From the NCBI RefSeq assembly GCF_000003815.2, contig NC_049986.1, positions 17,289,542 to 17,353,541 of the forward strand: a DNA stretch of 64,000 nt. Direction: 5' to 3'. The translations under genes and the position numbers were made by a program. Positions within the stretch are counted from its first letter, which is position 1. Each line of letters starts with the position of its first letter. Below the pieces are notes generated by a model, which was given only the letters and a program-made list of their open reading frames with translations, searched no databases and had not been told where the DNA came from. The stretch comes from Branchiostoma floridae. Its lineage: Eukaryota > Chordata > Leptocardii > Amphioxiformes > Branchiostomatidae. Shown here piece by piece: positions 42,038-52,330 of the stretch.

Positions 42038-44841
42038 GTGAACCAAACCCGTCACAGCAATTATTAAATACAATTTAGAAGTATCTTGCAAATTCTTGCC
42101 CGAAGGCTGATGAAAAGTAGCAAGAAAACACCATAAAAGAAGACAATGGCTTGTGATTTATCCAAAGGCTAATTATGAATCTAAACTTGTTAAATTTATC
42201 TGACTCATTTCTTTTTCAAACAATGGAATATGAAAGCGAAACTTTCCATTGAACATGAGCTCTGTAATTCTAGGATGAGTGTAGTTTTGTCTGTAAACAC
42301 GGAGGAATTAGGATGTGATTTCGTGGCTTCATGAAGTTTTACAGAACACTTCTTGTTCACTCGTAGTTTACATCAAGAGAGAACCTGCCAGCCCCTCTCG
42401 CCAAACGGCAGTGAAGGAGGAGGAGGACTCTGATACAGACGACTGGAGGGACATCTGGACAATCTATGTGCAGGAACTTTTCTCTGTGTACAGGCATGTT
42501 CGGGGAATTATCCGACTCCACAAGGTATTCACAACCTTTGATCACACGTCACATGTCATTGTATAAACTTTATATGACGCATTCGTATATATAAAGCCTT
42601 CTCACATAAGTCAGGACGCATGTGCGGCGCCAGGAATTCTAGTTAATATGTCAAAGGGTAAGGCCCACAAAAAGTAAACAGTCCTTGTCTTGACCATTGT
42701 TTTCGATTTGCATAACAACGTCCAGAAGGGTTTTGTTTTCTTTTTGTGGGCAGTTACCCTATGACATATAACCTAGAATTCCTGTCGCCGCACATTCGTC
42801 CTGACTAATGTGAGATCTAGAAGGCTTATTCATGACTTGTATTTGTCATTCTTGAATTCCCTTCGTCAAAAAGGTTATGTTCCGCGTATGAATGTGTATT
42901 TGTTCATGACCAATATTAGTCGAAAAGTCGGATCTTCGTGATGTTTGGTATACTGGTGGGTTTCGGCAACATGGAGAGACGATGAGATATCCAACGGTAC
43001 TGCAGTGGAACGTTCGGTTTTCATATCTCGTGTTCTGAATAGCAGTCTGAGCAGCGGTCTTGGTTTTTGAGTGACAAACATCTCTTGAGGCAGAGAGTAT
43101 AAATTGTGTAGGTTTGGTACCCTAATGTTTTTTCTTGGGAACTGCAGGTTTTTATTTGGTACTTTGGGAGAGAATAATTTAAGCATGGGTTACTGGATTT
43201 TCAATGTTCTTCTTTACTTGTACATTATGTATGCACTAGTCGTGGCTGTGGACATCTAACACTTGAATATTCCTGAAAGCATGACAATGGCCAATATGCT
43301 CTATTTTGATATCGGAGATGCCTGGTTCAAAACACGATATCATCCTGTCACTTAAGGTAAAATAAAGGGGTATACATGTACTTATGTTGGGGCATTGTGT
43401 TAACCACGGATAAACAGAGACGCAGTGAAAATGTTTTCTGGTCCATTGATGGTTTAGTGTATTTCTTTTTTTTCTCTTCAGAAAGCCACAGTGGACGAAC
43501 TGATACGAAAGGTGAGCGAAGGAAGAAACATGCCAATCCCGGAGATGCGTCTCATGTTCAAGGGCCGTTCACTCGAGTATGGCCAAGCGAAACATCTGTT
43601 CGACTTCAACATTCGAGACCTTGACACCATTTACCTTCTCAAGCGCCAGGTCAGCAATAACTCAACTAAACCTTCACCGACGTCCACCAACCAGCAAGAC
43701 CAGGAGGACACTGAGGACTCTGATGTAGATCTGGACAGTGACATCTGGCAACTTCATGTGAAAGAAGGATCTCAAATTCACCATGTTCACATCCACAAGG
43801 TATCTACCACTCGTTTCTTTACATGTAATTCGTGGTTGATTATATTGATCAATTATGAAATAATATTTGTTACTGCAATTTCAGTGATGTTGTAAAAGCA
43901 CACATATTTGTACACCAGCTACAGCAAGGAAGTCATATAGCTGTCATACAAATTAATTGAATACTCTAGTCAACATTGCAACATAGCCCATATATAGTCT
44001 TTACTGAGGCTGTGTAAGGGTTATTTTGGTGTCATGGATTCATCCTTGAGAACCCAAGTACGTAGTCTCCTCTGCCGGACTCTCTGTGGGCGTTTGCGTA
44101 ATAAGTTGTTGGGAGAGTGCGTCGCTGTGCGCGAGACTTCAACCTTCCCGGCATACATGTGTAATCCTTTCTCGGCATAAGAACCTTCCCGGTGCAAAAC
44201 CTTGCCACAATGTGTTGTAAATGATGGCGAATCTGCGCCCACTACGGAGGGCCAAATGTTGCAAAATTACACACATATACTGTACATGAATTTCACACAT
44301 ACATCAAGCCGCTTCAAACACACACACAACCCACCCCTCACAAACACAAGTTACGCCAATGACTAAAGAGAGGCCGACGGAGAATGCTATCACCTACGTT
44401 GAATACTCACAGGCTTCTTTCCTGCAGAATGCTACAGTTGATGAGCTGATCAGAAAGGTGAGCAAAGAGAGAAACATCCCTATTGGGGAGCTGGAGATCT
44501 TTCCCTGCCGTGGGGCCCATACCCTGAAGTACGGCCAAGGGAAACATCTGTACGACTATGATATTCAAGACGGAGACGAATTCTACCTCTTCCGCCACCG
44601 GTCAGAAGACAACGTCTTTAATGAGAAACCTCATGCCCTCAGCACGTGTGATGAAGACGAGAGTTTTATTGCTTCTGATCAGGATGAGGGTAGAGTCGTG
44701 TCCGTGATACGGTGTACCTACGCTGATATCTGGGGCTATGATCCGAATGCCGGTAGTGATCGCGAGCAAGGAGCTCCTTGTTCCGACATACCAGATATAA
44801 AGTTGAAAATTGATGCTGATGCCTCGTCGGATGATGACTAG
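39807..44841 (+). CDS. coiled-coil protein with two tandem UHRF1-like ubiquitin-like domains
   Basis: Five exons: 39807-40004, 41848-42037, 42367-42524, 43482-43799, 44428-44841, total 426 codons, phases 0,1,0,0. The ATG is in good context (TTCACCATGG) with an in-frame stop just upstream. Residues 1-66 start with a basic RKRKR (possible nuclear signal) and lead into a coiled coil through about residue 125 (VRELLDDQKKDF, NFKSFIQT, METTNRRLDDIIRDVEDVKG, SQREIVDLK). Two ubiquitin-like domains follow (about 157-243 and 267-347), recognisable by TVDELIRKVS, LMFKGRSLEYGQAKHLFDF and DTIYLLKRQ, which resemble the UBL of UHRF1. No RING, tandem tudor, PHD or SRA domain follows. The tail is acidic. Function unknown; a nuclear scaffold role is only a guess. 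Confidence 0.8.
40030..41690 (+). mobile_element. 5'-truncated CR1-like non-LTR retrotransposon (reverse transcriptase)
   Basis: An open frame 40040-41572 encodes a nearly full reverse transcriptase: GDVPEDWRTANIAPIFKKGD, SNYRPVSLTS, HGFRKGLSCESQL, AAVLDFSKAFDTVPH, SGVPQGTVLGPLLFLLYIND and the catalytic LFADDCLIY. The usual CR1/jockey C-terminal region follows to HFRARQAACPP and TAA. No endonuclease is present, so it is truncated at the 5' end. The 3' end carries GCAGATGCAGATGCAGAT short repeats at about 41636-41653, typical of CR1/L2-type tails. It sits sense-strand in intron 1 of the UBL gene. The intact frame implies a recent insertion. Confidence 0.9.
42367..43661 (+). CDS. UBL gene exons 3-4: SUMO-motif linker and first ubiquitin-like domain
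   Basis: VYIKREPASP and AVKEEE are two PsiKxE SUMO-acceptor consensus sites in an acidic linker. The domain starts at DIWTIYVQELFSVYR in exon 3 and continues KATVDELIRKVSEGRNMPIP in exon 4, ending at YLLKRQ. The intron falls in phase 0 just before the first helix. Confidence 0.8.
42594..42837. mobile_element. foldback MITE, arms about 80 bp
   Basis: AAGCCTTCTCACATAAGTCA at the left pairs with the inverted right end ACTAATGTGAGATCTAGAAG. Inner parts GGAATTCTAG, CCCACAAAAAG also pair. It is in intron 3 of the UBL gene. Confidence 0.8.
42940..43150. repeat. diverged member of the dispersed family in UBL intron 3
   Basis: GATGTTTGGTATACTGGTGG, GGTACTGCAGTGGAAC, TCATATCTCGTGTTCTGAA and TTTTTGAGTG parallel the DDR-intron copies (GGTACTGCAGCGCAACTTCC, CTCGGTGTTCTGAACATG). 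Confidence 0.5.
43700..44841 (+). CDS. UBL gene exons 4-5: second ubiquitin-like domain and acidic tail
   Basis: DSDIWQLHVKEGSQIHHVHI in exon 4 is followed after a phase 0 intron by NATVDELIRKVSKERNIPIG, GQGKHLYDYDIQDGDEFYLF in exon 5. The intron is at the same place as in domain 1. The tail contains YADIWGYDP, which looks like the start of a third, decayed unit, then ends DADASSDDD and TAG. Confidence 0.8.
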
Positions 44842-44937
44842 TACAGTGGTATTCTGATATTCCCACAACGAGGTGTTGGCAATATATATGCCTGATAAAA
44901 CAAACCGTGTGTATGAAAATCCACATAATGTTACAGA

Positions 44938-47317
44938 TAGGGTGGATACCGGTACAGAAAATTCAGGTCCAGGTACAGTCCAAGTCCAAAGGATCAGGTC
45001 CAGATCCAGACCTAATATTCTAATCGGTCCAAAACCAGTACTGGCAAGGAATCGGACATAGAAAAACATGACCCATTTCAGAACTTTACAAATAACTTTA
45101 CACACCGATGACCTAATCTCTTACACACGAATGACCAAACGCAGAAACATTACTGAACCCAAACGCAATGACATAACTGCACCCAAGGGAATTGCGCTCT
45201 CCGGAAAGAAAAGGAGGTTTTCTTCTAAACCTTAAGGCTAATCAATTACGCCGCTCTCGAAAAAGATTAATGGGAACATCTCAACTTTTCCACTTTACAC
45301 TTTATGGACGCCTTTTCCAACGCTTTTATTACAAGCACGCATGCCCCGAGAAACGAAAGAAGCTTCTTCCAACGCTGTGCTGTTTTCCAAATCTTACACT
45401 TTACACTTTACAGACACGGCATCAGCTTAGCACACAAGCCCTGAAAAAATTCGAGGCTGTTTTTGGAAAGCTTACATTTACACTTTACAGACACGGCTCA
45501 TTGACAATGACCAACCACTCTCAGTGAAAAAACGGGGCTTTTTCCTAATCTTACACTTTACACTTTACAGACACGGCATCAGCTTAGCACACAAGCCCTG
45601 AAAAAATTCGAGGCTGTTTTTGGAAAGCTTACATTTACACTTTACAGACACGGCTCATTAACCACCAGGGTTGATTGACAAAAGCTAGCGACTATTATGA
45701 CCCACCACTCTCAGTGAAAAAAGGGGGCAGTTTTTCTAATCTTACACTTTACACTNNNNNNNNNNNNNNNNNNNNNNNNNNNNNNNNNNNNNNNNNNNNN
45801 NNNNNNNNNNNNNNNNNNNNNNNNNNNNNNNNNNNNNNNNNNNNNNNNNNNNNNNGACATTGGGTTGCTCCGACTTTTGGGCGGTTCCGACATTGGGGCG
45901 ATTCTCTACATTGGAGTCATCTCGACATTGGGACGGCCTCGTCATTGGAAACTTCAGGTGGCGCCGCGGGAAGAATCTACGAGCAGACGCTGGGAGGGAT
46001 CCCAGACAACGTCTGCTTGGAGATCACACTGAAACAGACACTGCAGGATCTTTTCGGGGTCGAGTCTTTAAAGTGAAGTGTAAAATTGGGAAAACAGCCC
46101 TTTTTTTCTCAGGACCAGTGGAGTTTGCTAAGATAATGCCGTGTCTGTAAAGTGTAAAGTGTAAGATTAGGAAAAAGCCCCGTTTTTTCACTGAGAGTGG
46201 TGGGTCATTGTCAATGAGCCGTGTCTGTAAAGTGTAAATGTAAGCTTTCCAAAAACAGCCTCGAATTTTCTCAGGGCCTGTGTGCTAAGATGATGCCGTG
46301 TCTGTAAAGTGTAAAGTGTAAGATAAGGAAAAAGCCCCGTTTTTTCACTGAGAGTGGTGGGTCATTGTCGCAAGCTTTTGTCAATCAACCCCGGTGGTTA
46401 ATGAGCCGTGTCTGTAAAGTGTAAATGTAAGCTTTCCAAAAACAGCCTCGAATTTTCTCAGGGCCTGTGTGCTAAGATGATGCCGTGTCTGTAAAGTGTA
46501 AAGTGTAAGATTTGGAAAAACAGCCTCGTTTTTTCTCAGGGACTGTGTGCTGATATAGCCGTGTCTGTAAAGTGTAAAGTGTAAGATTTGGAAAAAGCCC
46601 CGTTTTTTTCGCTGAGAGTGGTGGGTCATTGTCAATTAGCCGTGTCTGTAAAGTGTAAATGTAAGCTTTGGAAAAAGAGCCTCGAATTTTTTCAGGGCCT
46701 GTGTGCTAAGATAGCCGTGTCTGTAAAGTGTAAAGTGTAAGATTGGGAAAGGCCTCCATTTTTTTCTCAGCCTGTAATGTGGTTAATGAGCCGTGTCCGT
46801 GTAAAGTGTAAAGTGTAAGATTTGGAAATAGGCCTCTTTTTTTCGCTTGGCCTGTGTGCTTATGATAAAAGCGTCTGTAAAGTGTTAAGTGTAAGGTTTG
46901 GAAATATTTCTTTTCTTGGGACCTCTGTTTTATGGGAGAGCCTGTGTCTGCAAGATGTAACTAATGTCTTTTTCTCGGAGCATTTCTCCGTTGTTGAACG
47001 CAGATTGTGGTATATAGATGACCCGTGCCTGAAAGATAAAATATGTAAGATTTGGTATAAAGACAACAATGTCAAGGACAGCATAAGAAAAGGAGGTTAC
47101 ATAACCTTTCAAATTAGTCTTGCCTAAACATTGAATTCCCTTGGGTGCTGTATTCTTCAGTGTAAAGTTATTTGTAAAGTTCTGAAATGGGTCATGTTTT
47201 TCTATGTCCGATTTCTTGCCATATATATCCAAAACCCAGTCTACTGATGTTTTTCAGGTTCAGTATCTATGGACCGTCCAATAAGGAAAAAGAGCTTTGT
47301 ACCAGTACCCACCCCTA
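44938..47317. mobile_element. non-autonomous hAT-type transposon with long repetitive inverted arms
   Basis: Ends TAGGGTGGATACCGGTAC and GTACCAGTACCCACCCCTA are inverted. They are flanked by the perfect 8 bp direct repeat GTTACAGA (44930-44937 and 47318-47325), the hAT target-site length. Inside, second-tier inverted segments include GGACATAGAAAAACATGACC and its complement near 47190. Tandem units built on TACACTTTACAGACACGGC run one way at 45390-45755 and the other at 46080-46880. The unique GC-rich core is 45856-46076. No transposase is seen. A gap (45756-45855) sits at the symmetry centre. Confidence 0.88.
45856..46076 (+). other. GC-rich unique core of the hAT element with an open frame
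   Basis: Begins with a GACATTGGG / CCGACATTGGGGCG short repeat. Then, after ACTTCAG, an open frame encodes GGAAGRIYEQTLGGIPDNVC, then LEITLKQTLQDLFGVESLK and a stop. Composition contrasts with the AT-rich arms. It could be a captured exon; I do not recognise the family. Confidence 0.4.
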
Positions 47318-47325
47318 GTTACAGA

Positions 47326-50005
47326 CCAGACAGATTCACACGTCACAACAGGGCACACTTTGTTCCAGATTCTTTACTTGTGTTTTTAGTCTTCTCTGTT
47401 ATACATACAGCAGGGTTGGATAAGGAGGCACGACTCCACAACAATCCTACAACTTATTCATAATTTCATAAGGGAATAATAATAATAATACCACAGCTTC
47501 CATTCACCTTGTAAGTCACAACAATAGAGATTATGTACATATTAATCCATCTACATCATGTGTCTGTTACGACTTAACGAACAAAAATTCTACATTTGTC
47601 ACGCACTAGAAAAAATACATTTCTTCACAAGTAGAGAAGTTGCAAGTTCAAAGTGTACATCTCTAAAGTAAGCCACTGTTATGTCTTGGTACATAACAGT
47701 GAATGGTGTAATTTTTTACATGTAGATGTACATTGTAAGCCTGTCGATATCAGCAATATCTTCCTTTTGCTTGTAGATGTACATGTATCCTAATACCTGA
47801 CAGCAGATATATCTATGTGCACAATAATTCTTCAACCAAATGCATGGTGATTGTTATGACATAGTGCTATTATGACAAGAATATAGCTGTATTTGAACAA
47901 GAGTTTATCAAGTATATGATGGTTGTCAATATTTTCCACAAAGATCTGAATCTGTGGTCCTGAAAGTTTCTTAGTGTGATGTACCATGGCACAGAGATGG
48001 TCTTTTCTGTTAACAAAATACATTTGCAACAAACATGAAAATTTTAACCTTAAGACTGTAGTAAAAAACCATGGCTTACGCATATAGACTCCACTATAAG
48101 TGTATGGAATCTCGTCTGGTTAGAAAACTGAACATAAGTTATAACTGAACTCTTCCCTTTCTTCAATACATATTATCAGTTCATTTCCTTTGCTTTGTCT
48201 TTTCCTAAAACAAGGTTGAACAGTAATCAAACAGAATGAAGAAAAAATGTGGCTTGTACGTAAACATGTTTCAAATTGATGGATTGGGCTTTGTAAGAAT
48301 TTGGATTACAGGTTCGCTAGCAAATGAAATAAACTGGTACATGTTTGACTTTTGATTCACAATGATATAGTTACACTTTGCACAATATTACAGGTGTGTT
48401 GAAACATAAGCTAACCCTATTTCATAAATGTGCTGGGAAGTTAAACAATCTAGTTCAATACTGTATGAAAGCTAGGCATATAAAGAACTGGTAATGAAAT
48501 CATTAAAATCATGATTACTTGCAATCAAGCTCAAGACCTCTTCTGTATAAGATCTGACGATAGGATTTAAAATTCGTAATCTGCACGACAAGTTCTAAAG
48601 CAGCTTCTTCACAACAACCTGCAACATTTTCCTTTTCAATTTACACACTACTTACTCTGTGGTTATAACTCAATGCTTGGCACTGCACATAGCCCTGTCA
48701 CAGTCTGCTCTCAGCCTTGCCATATTTACATACAAAAATATCATGAACAGACAGCATACAGGTAATATTGTAACTGAAGGCTGTAGATATCTTAGAAGAT
48801 CTCGGAAGAAAAAAAAAGGCTTCTTAACAAGTATGACCTTGTTAACTCCATAAGAATGAAAACTAGATTGGTATGCTCGACTTCTGGTTCTATTTGAAGG
48901 GTTTAAGTGGTGAAAATTACAAACCAGAGTAAAATTGACGTTGCCCATAGACACATTTATGTGAATATATCTGGTACTACAAAAGTTTTACAAACATACC
49001 TTTACAAAATTGGCAAGAAATGGTTATGATGTATGAAGAGCTATGCCTGTCTTTTTTTGGGAATACATCCCAAAATTATTATCATCTTTATAGACTTGGA
49101 ATCTTTAACGAAATCATTATGTATCCAGAGCACACTTTAAAAAGTAGAGATATTCACTACAAAGTTTTTGTCAGTAATTTTTTCCTGATTTGGAAGTAAG
49201 ATTGGCAAGATACGAAGGACAGCTCTACACCAAATTTTTCAGAGTTTTACAATCATTACAACACTAACAGCCACTACTGTACATCAACATAAAATACCTT
49301 TACATCTATTGATAATACTTAAATTATAATACAACTTTATCCTGAATATGGTTATATGTCACAGACACTATACAGAATTTTCAAACTCATTCAATGGCAA
49401 ATAATACAATAAACAAAACACAAAAACAGGCTTTAAGCTTCACACATTCCTAGTAATGCAACACACATTGTCCCTTCAAATTTCAACTTAACACTGAAGC
49501 CACACCAATTCTATTTGCTGACTCTCAGATTTTAAAACAACGTAATTCTAAACTGTGAGATGAAAAAACATCAGAGGGAAAAGTATGTGAATCTTGGAAC
49601 ACTCAGTTACAGGGAGTGGATATGGTTAGTGTTTCCGCCTGGCTCCGGTTTATTTTATAAAGTTTTGATAAATTATCATTTTGAATGCCTGAGGACCAAG
49701 GAAATACATATTGGTGTGGCCTACAACGGTAATCATGAAAAAATTACAATAAAAAACACACGCTGTACAGGCTTTACACCCACTCACTGTTTACTCTTTA
49801 CAATACGTACAGCCTTACATGATAATCTATAAGCCGCAGTGCACACATGAGTTAGGAGATGACTTTCTCCTTTTAACATAATGTAATGGCAAGTAAAAGG
49901 TGATGATGGCACTCTTTCCACTGGAAAACTTAACAATTGATCATGATCTTTTATAACTCTTCTTAAAGAAAACATGGTAAGTGAATCAAATATTGAAGGC
50001 AGCTC

Positions 50006-50036
<31 letters not shown>

Positions 50037-50052
50037 TCTATGTATCTGTACA
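47326..50052. other. AT-rich region, probable 3'UTR and downstream flank of DDR
   Basis: No gene recognised. The DDR stop is at 50053 and transcription runs leftward into this region. A minus-strand AATAAA at 49649-49654 is a candidate polyadenylation signal. A (TA)n tract lies at about 50009-50031. Confidence 0.45.
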
Positions 50053-52330
50053 TCATACTTCAGTGAGGAAGCCAATGTTTTTCCTCTGTAAGAACACACA
50101 CAGGTCCTCGAAGGTGGGCCTGCTCTCGGGCTCCTTCTTCCAGCACTTTCTCATCATGGCGTAGGTGTCGCTGGGACAGATGGCGGGCTGGGACAGGTGC
50201 ACCTGCCGCCCCTCGTCCTTGAAGAACTCTCCCGTGTTCTCGATGACCTGTTCGTCGCTCAGGTGGGCGTAAGGCTGCTCCTTGGCCAGAGTCAGGATCT
50301 CCCAGAGGGTCACTCCGAAGGCCCAGATGTCGCTCTGGCTGGTGAACTTACCCTGGGGGAGAAGGAGAGGGAAATATCGCATCAACTCTTCATTCTAAAC
50401 ATAATGTCTGGACTTAACTCCATTTTCAAGACATTGTGAGGAAAGGACATCTTGCTTCTCACTGACTCTTTTCAAGTTGCTTTCCATAATGCTACAGTCA
50501 AACCTGTACTACTGACCACCTCTGCATAAGATCAAATAGGCATTGTGACTTTCTATTGTTCCAAGAAATACGTTGCCATTGATCCAAATCCTGTCTATAA
50601 TGGCCACCTGTCTACTACTACTGTATGTCAAATTTCTACAAAAGTCCCTTGAATGGTCACAACTATGCACAGGTTTGACCTGGAATTCATCATGTTACCT
50701 GCTATGTATTCATGCTCCTGTATACATGTATGTACAACTATGACATATGCAGAGGACCCTATCTCAACTTTTCTTCAAAAGTCCCTTGAATGGTCACTAT
50801 ACATAGGTTGACTGGACTTCATCATGTTACCTGCTGCGTATTCATACTACTCTACAAACTATGACATATGCAGAAGACCCTTACCATGAGGATGCTCTCC
50901 CATGCCATCCACCTGATGGGCAGCACAGCGCGCCCCTGTATCCTGTAGTAATCGGCGCAGTACAGGTTCCGACTCATGCCGAAGTCTGCTATTCTCACCG
51001 AGTGCCTCGGACCAACCAGGCAGTTCCTGGTGGCAAGGTCGCGGTGCACAAAGTTCAAGGACGACAGGTACTTCATTCCTGATGCGATCTGAGCAGCCAT
51101 GTACAGCAGCGCCCCCAAGCTGTAAGAGAAGGTAATGCATGGTCAAACTCAGGAATGTAGTAAAGTAGTCCTAACAATAAACAGCTGTTACCTTAAATTA
51201 CGATTAGCTGTTCAACTAATGAAAGGGTGGCTGCATGCCCATCAGAATTCTTGCTTTCTACATTCTTTGGGCATTTTTATGCGTTGATGGAGGTGAGTAG
51301 GACAATGTGAAAGGCCTGTTGCATTTGAGCTTTTACTTGCTTTTCTTTCAGAACATAAAGATATAACTTCTACACAATGTGCTGGTTGTAGAGCAGTAAC
51401 TTGCAGAAGGATAACCAGTAACGCTAGAGTTAACTGTTTTGGTCTAAAGCATACCCTGGTACATCAAATGCATGTAAAAGCATGTCACACTGATAAAGGG
51501 AACAACAAAATTGCTCACGACTTACCCAAGCATGGGTGCATTTGAAGCCGAAGGAACAGCCCCCTCGAACTCGTGTTTGAAAAGGTACTGGTTCAGGTCT
51601 CCGTTCTCCATGTACTCAACGATCATGCACAGGGGCTCGTCCCGCGTGCACACTCCCAGCAGTCGCACGATGTTAGGGTCCCGCAGCCTCGCAAGGATCT
51701 TCACTTCCTTGAAGAAGTCAGTTCTGTATAGAAACATAAGACAGTGTTTCTCAAAATATCAAGGACAGTTGTTGTCACTCAAGGTATGAAAGGGACAAAA
51801 TGGACTTCTTAACTTTTGTACTCCACGCATGTACGAAAGCATATACTACACGTGTTTGCCAATTCCCTTTACTTTGTGATATTATACAAGTACATGGTAG
51901 CCTGCCCTGCGTAGTTCAGTGGTTGGCAGCCCTGCCTATGGCACTAGACGCTGTGGGTTCGATTCCGGCTGTGTCACTCGCACAACATGCACGCTACCAG
52001 AAAAAGTTGCAGTCCTTAGGGCGGGAAGTTAAGCTGTAGTCCACTGTTGATTGTGCTAGTCGTTAAGAGCTAGGGGAATTGACCTTAAATACTGTACATA
52101 GCATCTGTGGAAAACAAGCTCTTCAGTGAGTTAAAACTGGATTGAGATCACTTTCCTTTCCTTTTTTCCTTACATGTTAGGAGCAGTACATTAGTGTCTT
52201 ACCTGGCATTTTTGGTAGCATCTGGCCTGAGCATCTTCACAGCCACCAGTACAGGTTTGTCCTTGGTGTGGGTGAGGCAGAAGTCTCCCCCCACAAACTC
52301 TCTCATTCCTTCAGCTTCACACAAATGAAC
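50053..52330 (-). CDS. DDR: DDR exons: tyrosine kinase domain
   Basis: Exons 52203-52330 (VLVAVKML, catalytic Lys), 51526-51723 ([11 protein letters not shown] with the C-helix Glu, [14 protein letters not shown] hinge), 50885-51119 (HRDLATRN catalytic loop, DFGMSR, activation loop [19 protein letters not shown] with three tyrosines) and 50053-50352 ([25 protein letters not shown], ending FLTEV). All catalytic residues are present, so an active kinase is expected. Confidence 0.96.

Noticed and set aside
47269-47463. Small plus-strand open frame after a TTTTTCAG acceptor
   Set aside because: Its first part is the right end of the hAT element and it crosses the target duplication.
51901-51980. 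Functional tRNA gene
   Set aside because: A and B boxes are good, but no convincing cloverleaf end pairing is seen and a long non-tRNA body follows, so it is called a SINE.
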